This document shows, one piece after another, positions 7,845 to 13,831 of a stretch of DNA of 15,446 nucleotides. Under the pieces are notes generated by a model. That model was not told where the DNA came from and ran no database searches. It saw only the letters and a program-made list of their open reading frames with translations. Numbering within the stretch: position 1 is the first letter of the stretch; the number at the start of each line of letters is the position of its first letter. Origin of the DNA: Methylococcales bacterium (lineage in GTDB: Bacteria > Pseudomonadota > Gammaproteobacteria > Methylococcales > Methylomonadaceae); NCBI GenBank assembly GCA_009692395.1, contig SHZG01000027.1, forward strand, positions 1 through 15,446. Reading direction: 5' to 3'. The position numbers were made by a program, and so were the translations under genes.

Positions 7845-7882
7845 TTATCTTGTACTCAATTTTATATTAATGCGATAGCTGA

Positions 7883-7987
7883 GTAGGTCAGGTTAGCGAT
7901 AGCGTAACCCGACATTTTCGGTAACATAAACGCACACGGTAAATTCACGCTTTTGTCGGGTTACGGTTATCGCCTAACTCGCCCTAC
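7883..7987. repeat. MITE-like inverted repeat element (~105 bp)
   Basis: The two arms are imperfect mirror images. 7883-7915 reads GTAGGTCAGGTTAGCGATAG and on to CGTAACCCGACA. The reverse complement of 7953-7987 reads GTAGGGCGAGTTAGGCGATA and on to CGTAACCCGACA. They flank about 37 bases. The arms resemble the single palindromes at 6859-6890 and 8233-8265, so this may be a pair of the same repeat in opposite orientation. It begins about 40 bases upstream of the PLD open frame and may have displaced its original start. No gene lies inside. Confidence 0.75.
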
Positions 7988-8008
7988 AAAACTGCCATTT
8001 TTGCATTA

Positions 8009-8212
8009 TTATTTAGCCAATGCGTTAAATGTCTCGTGATATTCCTGCATAAATTCACGCCCAATTTTTAACTGTTCTGCTTGCGCTGGTGTGATTACGG
8101 CGCTTGGTTGTGATCTTAATTGAGTAATTAATTTTTTTACTTCTATGAGTGAATCTTCTGATAATTCATCAATTTCACGGAAAAAATCCAGTTTATATTC
8201 TGCAATATTCAT
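8009..8212 (-). CDS. Small antitoxin-like protein without a visible toxin
   Basis: This 67-residue, mostly helical and charged protein starts MNIAEYKLDFFREIDELSED. It ends with a tail of the kind IGREFMQEYHETFNALAK that resembles toxin-binding tails of small antitoxins. Its N-terminal pattern recalls the VapB-like protein at 6591-6809. A good ribosome site, AAGGA, lies about seven bases before the ATG, so it is probably expressed. The next gene on the strand is the PLD-like one, more than 160 bases away across the MITE-like element, so no ordinary toxin partner is adjacent. It may be an orphan antitoxin or the remnant of a module whose toxin was lost; the function is not known. Confidence 0.6.
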   Translation of the reverse strand: MNIAEYKLDFFREIDELSEDSLIEVKKLITQLRSQPSAVITPAQAEQLKIGREFMQEYHETFNALAK

Positions 8213-8232
8213 TTCAGTGTCCTTTAGTGGAG

Positions 8233-8265
8233 ATGTTGGGTTACGCTATCGCTAACCCAACCTAC
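8233..8265. repeat. GTAGGTTGGGTTAGCGATAGCG-type palindromic repeat
   Basis: GTTGGGTTA (8235-8243) pairs perfectly with TAACCCAAC (8253-8261) around CGCTATCGC, followed by CTAC. On the minus strand it reads GTAGGTTGGGTTAGCG and onward, the clearest copy of the repeat family seen in this island. It lies between fmdB and the antitoxin-like gene, at the island's upstream boundary. Confidence 0.8.
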
Positions 8266-8275
8266 AATTACAAAA

Positions 8276-8533
8276 TTAAGATTTAGGGCAGCTACTGGTA
8301 TTGCAGGCACTTGAGGGTGCGGAGGCTTCACCTGCGACATTTTTCTTCGCACCGCTTTTAAAATCGGTTTCGTACCAGCCAGAGCCTTTTAAACGAAAAC
8401 CTGCCGCTGAGATTTTTTTCACTAGTTCGGGTTGCGTGCAGGCGGGGCAAATGATTAATGGTTCGGCATTGAGTTTTTGTAATGCTTCGTGGGTGTGACC
8501 GCACGATTTGCATTGATATTCATAAATTGGCAT
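8276..8533 (-). CDS. FmdB-family zinc ribbon protein
   Basis: This 85-residue protein begins MPIYEYQCKSCGHTHEALQK, the hallmark of FmdB-family putative regulatory zinc ribbons. The zinc ligands are C8 and C11 in CKSC, and C29 and C32 in CPAC. They are followed by the conserved GSGWYETDF segment and a low-complexity Ala/Ser tail. The molecular role is not established. GGAG lies about eight bases before the ATG. In many gammaproteobacteria this gene is directly upstream of aspS on the same strand. Here it keeps that orientation, but the toxin/antitoxin/PLD island lies between the two. Confidence 0.92.
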   Translation of the reverse strand: MPIYEYQCKSCGHTHEALQKLNAEPLIICPACTQPELVKKISAAGFRLKGSGWYETDFKSGAKKNVAGEASAPSSACNTSSCPKS

Positions 8534-8634
8534 AACGGACTCCGTAAAAAACAGTAAATAGTGAGGGTGGTGTTAGTTTTTCAACACACTTACCTATAGA
8601 ATAACAGGCCATTTTACAGATTTAAGGCTTAACA

Positions 8635-9660
8635 ATGAAAACATTAACGATTACCCGTCCCGATGACTGGCATATTCACGTTAGAAATGGTGCTATTTTA
8701 CAGGCAGTTTTACCGCATACAGCGGCACAATTTGCTCGCGCGATTATTATGCCTAACCTGAAACCGCCTGTCACCAACGTGGCGCACGCCTTGGCTTATC
8801 GGGAAGAAATTTTACAGGCTGTGCCAGTGGGTGTAAATTTTACCCCGTTGATGACTTTATATTTAACAGCCGCTACGACAGTGGAAGACATTAAAGCAGC
8901 GGCTGAATCAGCACACGTTTATGCGTTTAAATTATACCCAGCAGGTGCGACGACTAATTCTGATGCGGGCGTTGCCGATGTTAAGGCGATTTATCCGTTA
9001 TTGGCGGCAATGGAAAAATACGAATTGCCGTTGTTACTGCATGGCGAAGTGACGGATGAAGCGTGTGATATTTTTGATAGAGAGCGGGTGTTTATTGATC
9101 GCCATTTAACAGCAATTACGCGTGATTTTCCCAGTTTACGCGTGGTGCTAGAACACGTTACCACCAGCGACGCAGTACAGTTTGTTGAGTCGGCGAGTGA
9201 TAAGGTTGCCGCGACCATCACGCCACAACATTTATTATTTAATCGTAATGCGATGTTAGTCGGTGGCATTAAACCGCATTATTATTGTCTACCGATTTTG
9301 AAACGCGAAACCCATCGACAGGCGTTAGTTAAAGCCGCTACCAGTGGCAATGCTAAATTCTTTTTAGGTACAGATTCCGCGCCACACACACGAGATTTAA
9401 AAGAAAATGCCTGTGGTTGTGCGGGTTGTTACAGTGCGTTTGGCGCGTTAGAACTGTATGCCGAAGCCTTTGAACAAGCGAACGCACTGGATAAATTGGA
9501 AGGTTTTGCCAGTTTTTATGGTGCGGATTTTTACCGTTTACCGAGAAATACTGACACGGTGACGCTGGAGAAATCGACTTGGACTGTGCCTAGTCTTTAT
9601 GGTGAGTTAACGCCGTTAAAAGCGGGTGAAAATCTGAGCTGGAAATTGGTTAGCGCGTAA
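8635..9660 (+). CDS. pyrC: Dihydroorotase, class II (E. coli type)
   Basis: This 341-residue amidohydrolase interconverts N-carbamoyl-aspartate and dihydroorotate in de novo pyrimidine synthesis. All expected binuclear zinc ligands are visible, each three positions before its E. coli counterpart: H13 and H15 (WHIHVR), carboxylated K99 (FKLYPAGATTNS), H136 (LLHGE), H174 (LEHVTT) and the catalytic D247 (GTDSAPH). AAGG lies about seven bases before the ATG. It is divergent from fmdB and is followed in the same direction by rnt, an order also found in Pseudomonas. No part appears missing. Confidence 0.98.
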   Translation: MKTLTITRPDDWHIHVRNGAILQAVLPHTAAQFARAIIMPNLKPPVTNVAHALAYREEILQAVPVGVNFTPLMTLYLTAATTVEDIKAAAESAHVYAFKLYPAGATTNSDAGVADVKAIYPLLAAMEKYELPLLLHGEVTDEACDIFDRERVFIDRHLTAITRDFPSLRVVLEHVTTSDAVQFVESASDKVAATITPQHLLFNRNAMLVGGIKPHYYCLPILKRETHRQALVKAATSGNAKFFLGTDSAPHTRDLKENACGCAGCYSAFGALELYAEAFEQANALDKLEGFASFYGADFYRLPRNTDTVTLEKSTWTVPSLYGELTPLKAGENLSWKLVSA

Positions 9661-9668
9661 ATCCATAT

Positions 9669-9740
9669 CTACGGCGCGTATGAAAACACGGCGCGGCGCA
9701 CCGTCACTGCATTTCCACGCGGCGCGTGAGAACGAGAAAT
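9669..9740. repeat. GC-rich dispersed repeat between pyrC and rnt
   Basis: The spacer is strikingly GC-rich against AT-rich surroundings. It contains ACGGCGCG twice and ends with GCATTTCCACGCGGCGCGTG then AGAACGAGAAA, including the small palindrome CACGC-GGC-GCGTG. This resembles a degenerate copy of the widespread dispersed repeat containing GCATTCCCACGC and GTGGGAACGAG, as I recall it from other genomes. It may affect expression of rnt by folding between the two genes. Confidence 0.5.
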
Positions 9741-9771
9741 AAACTTTATTATTCGGATTGAAAAAAACTTA

Positions 9772-10395
9772 ATGGATACCCCAATCATCCCGCTAGAAAA
9801 ACGCTTTAGAGGTTATTTACCTGTGGTTATCGACATCGAAACCGCAGGCTTTAATGCCAAAAAAAATGCCTTATTAGAAATTGCAGCGGTTATTGTGGAG
9901 CTGAACAGCGAGTGTGAATTACAAATTACTGAACACTACACCACCCATGTTATCCCGTTTAAAAATTCTGAATTAGATGAAGCCGCGCTGAAATTTAACG
10001 GCATAGATCCTTATCATCCGTTTCGTATGGCGATTGATGAAAAAGACGCGCTGGAGATGATTTTTCAACCGATAAGAGCGGCAATTAAGCGTAATAACTG
10101 CACAAAAGCGATTTTAGTGGGACACAATCCTGCGTTTGATATTGCTTTTTTAAATGCGGCGGTTCATCGCACCCAAATGAAACGCAATCCATTTCATCCG
10201 TTTAGCACGTTTGATACGGCAACGTTAGGCGGTTTAGCGTATCAACAAACGGTATTGGCAAAGGTGGCGCAGGCGGCGGGGATGGAGTGGGATAATGAGA
10301 AGGCGCATTCTGCCTTGTATGACGCGGAAAAAACCGCAGAATTATTTTGTAAAATTGTTAATCGCTGGAAACATCTGGAAGCGAAAGACGTGTAG
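9772..10395 (+). CDS. rnt: Ribonuclease T
   Basis: This 207-residue DEDDh 3'-5' exoribonuclease trims tRNA, 5S and 23S rRNA 3' ends and takes part in tRNA end turnover. It acts as a homodimer in the cytoplasm. The catalytic residues are all visible: D21 and E23 in VVIDIETAGF, D123 in GHNPAFDIAFL, H179 and D184 in AHSALYDAE. Length and N-terminus match the family, and residues such as FNGIDPYHPFR are typical. The family is largely restricted to Gammaproteobacteria, which helps place the organism. The ribosome site is weak (GATTGA), and a GC-rich repeat fills the spacer after pyrC, so coupling of the two genes is uncertain. Confidence 0.96.
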   Translation: MDTPIIPLEKRFRGYLPVVIDIETAGFNAKKNALLEIAAVIVELNSECELQITEHYTTHVIPFKNSELDEAALKFNGIDPYHPFRMAIDEKDALEMIFQPIRAAIKRNNCTKAILVGHNPAFDIAFLNAAVHRTQMKRNPFHPFSTFDTATLGGLAYQQTVLAKVAQAAGMEWDNEKAHSALYDAEKTAELFCKIVNRWKHLEAKDV

Positions 10396-10419
10396 GCGCG
10401 AATGAATTCACGCCTACAC
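10390..10419. terminator. Convergent hairpin overlapping the rnt stop
   Basis: GTGTAGGCG (10390-10398) pairs perfectly with CGCCTACAC (10411-10419) around a 12-base loop. The rnt stop codon lies inside the left arm. It sits between convergent rnt and grxD. No clear T-run follows on either strand, so it may act as a weak or factor-assisted terminator or as an mRNA end-protecting hairpin. Confidence 0.5.
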
Positions 10420-10427
10420 TGGTGAAA

Positions 10428-10742
10428 TTATTCGGATGTTGTTGCCAACATCGCGGCTAATTTACCTTTTTGATACAAGTCAGTGATGATGTCGCAACCA
10501 CCGACTAATTCGCCTTTAATATACAGTTGCGGATAGGTAGGCCAATGTGAATATTCTTTTAATGCTTCACGCAATTCAGCATCTTCAAAAATATTGACCG
10601 CCATGTATTTGGCATTGCAAGCGGCTAATATTTGGACGGTTTGCCCAGAAAAACCACATTGTGGAAAATCAGGTGTGCCTTTCATGTATAAAACTACAGG
10701 ATTATTTTCCAATTGATCTTTAATTCTTTCTATAACGCTCAT
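10428..10742 (-). CDS. grxD: Monothiol glutaredoxin (Grx4 type)
   Basis: Starting at the ATG at 10742 gives a 104-residue class II glutaredoxin with MSVIERIKDQL, then VVLYMKGTPDFPQCGFSGQ. The CGFS active site is at residues 29-32 and the glutathione-binding K21, WPTYPQLY and GGCD follow. Such proteins bind a labile [2Fe-2S] cluster with glutathione and BolA and pass clusters on, rather than acting as disulfide reductases. A GTG four codons upstream (10754) extends the frame, but homology to E. coli Grx4 starts at the chosen ATG. It is divergent from hemF. In Pseudomonas grxD also lies close to pyrC and rnt. Confidence 0.95.
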   Translation of the reverse strand: MSVIERIKDQLENNPVVLYMKGTPDFPQCGFSGQTVQILAACNAKYMAVNIFEDAELREALKEYSHWPTYPQLYIKGELVGGCDIITDLYQKGKLAAMLATTSE

Positions 10743-10870
10743 AACAGTAACCACTTAATAATTAATAAATAACAACCCACTAAGTTTATCAACTTTAGGC
10801 TCACTTTGCCAATGTGTGGTTTTATCAATACCAAAAATATTTATTTAACAAATGACACGCAGGCGAACCA

Positions 10871-11785
10871 ATGAATACCGATGATATAGCCAAAGTAAAA
10901 ACCTATTTACTTAATTTACAAGACCAGAGTTGTGCGGCGTTGGAAGGTGAAGAACCCGAAGTACGTTTCGTTGAAGATAAATGGCAACGTACGGAAGGTG
11001 GTGGTGGTAGAACGCGGGTTTTAACTAATGGGCAAGTATTTGAACAAGCGGGGGTAAATTTTTCCTATGTCACAGGGTTTAAATTACCACCCTCTGCGAC
11101 GGCTAAACGCCCTGAATTAGCAAATAGACAATTTCAAGCAATGGGCGTGTCATTGGTGATTCATCCTAAAAATCCATTCGTGCCGACTTCACACGCGAAT
11201 GTACGCTTTTTAATTGCCGCAAAAGAAGGTGAATCTAGTATTTGGTGGTTCGGTGGCGGTTTTGATTTAACACCTTATTATCCATTTAAAGACGATGTAC
11301 TTCATTGGCATGAGACCGCCCTCGCGGCGTGTCTGCCATTTGGCAAAGGCGTGTATCCCAAGTATAAAAAATGGTGTGATGATTATTTTTTCTTGCCTCA
11401 TCGTAATGAAACGCGTGGTGTGGGTGGCTTATTTTTTGATGATTTAAATGAAGGTGGTTTTGAGCGGTGTTTCGAGTTTATGCGTAGTGTCGGTGATCAT
11501 TTCACTAAGGGTTACTTGCCTATCGTTCAAAAACGCAAAGACACACCCTACGGCACGAAAGAGCGTAATTTTCAACTGTATCGCCGTGGACGTTATGTGG
11601 AATTTAATTTCATTTATGACCGTGGCACGTTGTTTGGCTTGCAATCAGGTGGACGCACCGAGTCTATTTTGATGTCCATGCCGCCTGTCGCGCACTGGCA
11701 ATATAATTGGAGTCCTGAAATAGGTAGTCCAGAAGCGGAGCTTTATGATATTTATTTGAAACCGCAGAATTGGCTGGGTGTTTAA
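10871..11785 (+). CDS. hemF: Oxygen-dependent coproporphyrinogen III oxidase
   Basis: This 304-residue enzyme carries out oxidative decarboxylation of coproporphyrinogen III to protoporphyrinogen IX using O2, in haem synthesis. Family blocks run the whole length: EDKWQRTEGGGGRTRV, VPTSHANVRF, WWFGGGFDLTPYY, RGVGGLFFDDLN, NFQLYRRGRYVEFN and GGRTESILMSMPP. The four conserved histidines known from E. coli are present two positions later, at H98, H108, H147 and H177. AGG lies about eight bases before the ATG. Use of HemF implies growth with oxygen at least some of the time. The gene appears monocistronic, followed by a palindromic repeat element. Confidence 0.98.
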   Translation: MNTDDIAKVKTYLLNLQDQSCAALEGEEPEVRFVEDKWQRTEGGGGRTRVLTNGQVFEQAGVNFSYVTGFKLPPSATAKRPELANRQFQAMGVSLVIHPKNPFVPTSHANVRFLIAAKEGESSIWWFGGGFDLTPYYPFKDDVLHWHETALAACLPFGKGVYPKYKKWCDDYFFLPHRNETRGVGGLFFDDLNEGGFERCFEFMRSVGDHFTKGYLPIVQKRKDTPYGTKERNFQLYRRGRYVEFNFIYDRGTLFGLQSGGRTESILMSMPPVAHWQYNWSPEIGSPEAELYDIYLKPQNWLGV

Positions 11786-11792
11786 CTAGAGG

Positions 11793-11925
11793 AGCTAACG
11801 CACAATAAAATGATAGCGTTCGTGATGAGCCATTCGACAAGCTCATGAGAGCCTTGTCGAACCACATTCACACGTCGACAAGCTCAGTGCGAACGGTTTT
11901 GTAATCACTTTATTGGCTGTTAGCT
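11793..11925. repeat. Nested palindromic element containing a TTCGACAAGCTC-type repeat
   Basis: Outer arms 11793-11813 (AGCTAAC...AATAAAATGA) and 11905-11925 are imperfect mirror images with about four or five mismatches in 21. Inside, CGTTCG (11817-11822) faces CGAACG (11890-11895). Further in, TTCGACAAG (11833-11841) pairs with CTTGTCGAA (11853-11861), and GTCGACAAGCTCAGTGCGAA occurs at the right. The inner motif resembles a widely dispersed bacterial repeat containing GAGCTTGTCGAA. The whole could fold into a long hairpin. No gene lies within. Confidence 0.7.
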
Positions 11926-11955
11926 ATAACAAGACGGCGAAAGAATTGAAAAGCA

Positions 11956-11980
11956 GGAGTCCAAAAATTTTTTGGACTCC
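11956..11980 (-). terminator. Hairpin terminating the DUF4870 gene
   Basis: GGAGTCC (11956-11962) and GGACTCC (11974-11980) form a perfect 7-bp GC-containing stem extended by A/T pairs through AAAAATTTTTT, so the stem is up to 12 bp. On the minus strand it is followed by TGCTTTTC, a short T-rich tail, 18 bases after the stop of the DUF4870 gene. It may also block hemF readthrough. Confidence 0.65.
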
Positions 11981-11997
11981 ATATAGTGGTCATTTCA

Positions 11998-12375
11998 TTA
12001 TTGTAGAATGTTAATAGCCATTGGGTAATGCCAAAGCTCGCCATTGTTTGCCTTAATGCCACCGATAATGGGGAAAACCACGGCAAGAATGCCTAAAACC
12101 ATCAGCATTGGAAAGCCAATGACGATAAAGACCAGCACAAAGCAAATCGCACCATAAATGAGTTCGGAAATAAGCCAATTCACCACGGCTTTGCCATGTT
12201 CATCGAGTATCGGATACTCGTCTTTTTTCATCTGCCATATCACAATCGGGGCTATCAAGCCAACCAATGGAATAACATAACCTGCTAATTGTGATAAGTG
12301 TAAAAACATTGCCCATTGCCGTGCTTGTTGTTCGTCTGGGTTGATTGGGTTGAGTTGATTATTTGAAATATCCAC
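11998..12375 (-). CDS. DUF4870 (Tic20-like) small membrane protein
   Basis: This 125-residue protein has a polar N-terminus, then a hydrophobic helix at about 29-48 (LSQLAGYVIPLVGLIAPIVI), the conserved link YPILDEHGKAVVNWLIS, and two further helices at about 70-86 and 88-106 ending FPIIGGIKANNGE. This is the DUF4870 pattern. The function is unknown and an inner-membrane location is expected. The start is GTG at 12375, chosen because GGAGG lies seven bases upstream and no better ATG exists. A hairpin terminator follows the stop. It is convergent with hemF and divergent from the VOC gene. Confidence 0.9.
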   Translation of the reverse strand: MDISNNQLNPINPDEQQARQWAMFLHLSQLAGYVIPLVGLIAPIVIWQMKKDEYPILDEHGKAVVNWLISELIYGAICFVLVFIVIGFPMLMVLGILAVVFPIIGGIKANNGELWHYPMAINILQ

Positions 12376-12532
12376 TTGGTGCCTCCATCATGATTATTGG
12401 GTAACGCTCAGGGCAGGGCAATGATTGCCTTGCCATTCTTTCAGCTTGAAATTACACAATCCTGTTGTGAATAGCAAGTTATTATAGACAGGTTGTATTT
12501 AATTCAATTCAAATAATAAAAAGGATTTCATC

Positions 12533-12907
12533 ATGTTAAAAAACGATCTTATTTTGCACCACGCCAGTTTTGTGGTGGCTAATACTGAAGCCTCGCTGGC
12601 ATTTTATTCGGGTGTATTGGGATTAGAACAAATGGAACGCCCTGATTTAGGTTTTGAAGGGGCATGGCTACGCTTAGGGGAACAGCAGCAACTGCATTTA
12701 TTGGAGTTGCCAAATATGGATCCCACGACAGGTCGTCCAGCGCATGGTGGACGTGATCGTCATGTTGCATTAACGACCGCTAATATTGATCCGATACGCG
12801 ACAGGCTGGATCACATGGGCGTTCCTTATACCCTGAGCATATCAGGACGACGGGCGTTTTTTTGTCGTGATCCAGATGGTAATGCGGTAGAGATTTTGGA
12901 GCGGTAA
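12533..12907 (+). CDS. VOC-superfamily (glyoxalase/bleomycin-resistance fold) protein
   Basis: This 124-residue protein has the paired beta-alpha-beta modules of vicinal oxygen chelate proteins. The first module is LHHASFVVANTEASLAFYSG then VLGLE, and the second runs from RDRHVALTT to FFCRDPDGNAVEIL. Candidate metal ligands are H10, H77 and E120, with H55 or E58 possible for the fourth. The segment GRPAHGGRDRHVAL is typical of a conserved subgroup of unknown substrate. It is not close enough to glyoxalase I, FosA or dioxygenases to name a reaction. AAGGA lies about eight bases before the ATG. It is a single gene ending at a palindrome shared with the convergent HD gene. Confidence 0.88.
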   Translation: MLKNDLILHHASFVVANTEASLAFYSGVLGLEQMERPDLGFEGAWLRLGEQQQLHLLELPNMDPTTGRPAHGGRDRHVALTTANIDPIRDRLDHMGVPYTLSISGRRAFFCRDPDGNAVEILER

Positions 12908-12914
12908 ACGAAAG

Positions 12915-12943
12915 ACCTTTCAGGTTTTAAAAACCTGAAAGGT
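12915..12943. repeat. Perfect 29-base palindrome, probable bidirectional terminator
   Basis: ACCTTTCAGGTTTT (12915-12928) and AAAACCTGAAAGGT (12930-12943) are exact mirror arms around a single base. It lies between the convergent VOC and HD-domain genes and can serve as a terminator for both, with its own T-run in the arm. The sequence matches a dispersed palindrome I recall from other bacterial genomes, so it may be a mobile repeat rather than a purpose-made terminator. Confidence 0.7.
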
Positions 12944-12953
12944 ATACAGCAAG

Positions 12954-13379
12954 TTAATCAGCGGCATTTAACACACGCCACGCAGCATGATACTTGGCGA
13001 TTCGCGCTAAATCGGTGTCGCTTAAGGTTAATAACCGCAGTACATTAATATTGTCTTCAATATCGGCTAACTTAACTTTTCGGGCTAGGGTGTTTTGTTT
13101 GGCTCTTAAAATAAATGCGGGGTAATTTTCGCCTGCTTGTTTAGTCAAACATAACACCGCTTCAACAACTTCACTAGGAATGCCCTCGGCAAGTAAATCG
13201 GTAGCGGTGATGTCGGAGTCTTCAATCACGTCATGTAATAAAGCCACCGCCATTTCAGTGTCGGTGGTCATTTTTGCCATCAATCTCAGCGGATGGTGAA
13301 GATAGTCGCGTCCTGCTTTATCAGTTTTACCTGTGTATGCACGAAGAGCAATCGTTAATGATTTTTCGATGAGCGTCAT
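12954..13379 (-). CDS. Small HD-domain phosphohydrolase (SpoT/MESH1-like)
   Basis: Starting at the ATG at 13379 (MTLIEKSLTIALRAYTGKTD) gives 141 residues covering one HD domain. The metal and catalytic set resembles (p)ppGpp hydrolases: H29 in YLHHP, H49-D50 and E53-D54 in LLHDVIED, and D106 with N110 in KLADIEDN. Such single-domain proteins are often annotated as (p)ppGpp hydrolases by similarity to SpoT and MESH1, but the substrate is unproven here. The frame remains open upstream to 13565, but that part overlaps the rubredoxin gene in another frame and has no homology, so the shorter start is preferred. No strong ribosome site is visible. It begins 49 bases after the rubredoxin stop and is likely co-transcribed with it. 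Confidence 0.82.
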   Translation of the reverse strand: MTLIEKSLTIALRAYTGKTDKAGRDYLHHPLRLMAKMTTDTEMAVALLHDVIEDSDITATDLLAEGIPSEVVEAVLCLTKQAGENYPAFILRAKQNTLARKVKLADIEDNINVLRLLTLSDTDLARIAKYHAAWRVLNAAD

Positions 13380-13428
13380 AGTGATGAGAATAAAAAATAG
13401 GGTATATGAGAACAGCGTATGGAAGCGA

Positions 13429-13599
13429 TTAGTCTTCCAGCTTAAAAAAACTTTTCGGTGCGCCGCAAATTGGGCAATCCCAACTATCGGGAATATCTTG
13501 CCAACGTGTTCCAGCAGGAATGCCACTGAGAGGACAACCTTTTTCCTCATCATAAACGTGTTCACACTCTAAGCAACGGTACTTTTTAAAATCAGACAT
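13429..13599 (-). CDS. Rubredoxin
   Basis: This 56-residue protein starts MSDFKKYRCLECEHVYDEEK and ends SWDCPICGAPKSFFKLED. It has the two CxxC pairs (C9/C12 and C42/C45) that hold a single iron, the GIPAGTRWQDIPDSW core, and the CPxCGAPK block of rubredoxins. It is a cytoplasmic one-electron carrier; partners can include rubredoxin reductase, peroxide-reducing enzymes or alkane hydroxylases, none of which is nearby. GAGGA lies about five bases before the ATG. It is easily missed because of its size and because a longer frame of the downstream HD gene overlaps it. Confidence 0.95.
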   Translation of the reverse strand: MSDFKKYRCLECEHVYDEEKGCPLSGIPAGTRWQDIPDSWDCPICGAPKSFFKLED

Positions 13600-13650
13600 G
13601 ATGTCCTCACAGTTATTTTAGTCACTGATATTACGCACAAGAAAATTTTA

Positions 13651-13770
13651 TCCACGAAAGACACGAAAAGCACGAAAAGCACGAAAAAGTGACCGAAGCT
13701 CTGGCACTCTTGATGAAATGACAGTTATAAAGTTTGCTGAATGGTCTCTATTTTTCGTGTCTTTCGTGGA
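13651..13770. repeat. Inverted-repeat element with 9-base tandem repeats
   Basis: TCCACGAAAGACACGAAAA (13651-13669) is a perfect 19-bp mirror of 13752-13770, with 82 bases between. Immediately after the left arm, GCACGAAAA is repeated in tandem (13670-13687), continuing the CACGAAAA pattern of the arm. It fills most of the 232 bases between the oxidoreductase and rubredoxin genes and contains no coding frame. It resembles a non-autonomous dispersed repeat or a long hairpin in the transcript. Confidence 0.8.
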
Positions 13771-13831
13771 CTATTGCTTTTTCATGCGTAACATCAGTTA
13801 GTCATTATCAGAATCAGTGAGAGCCTAAACG

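Noticed and set aside
10743..10754. GTG start four codons upstream for grxD
   Set aside because: Family homology starts at the ATG at 10742 and no ribosome site supports the GTG.
13380..13565. N-terminal extension of the HD protein to 203 residues
   Set aside because: The extension overlaps the rubredoxin gene in another frame and lacks homology; HD homology begins near 13379.
13670..13690. Possible CRISPR-like array in the tandem CACGAAAA units
   Set aside because: The units are 9 bases, directly adjacent, with no spacers and no cas genes nearby.
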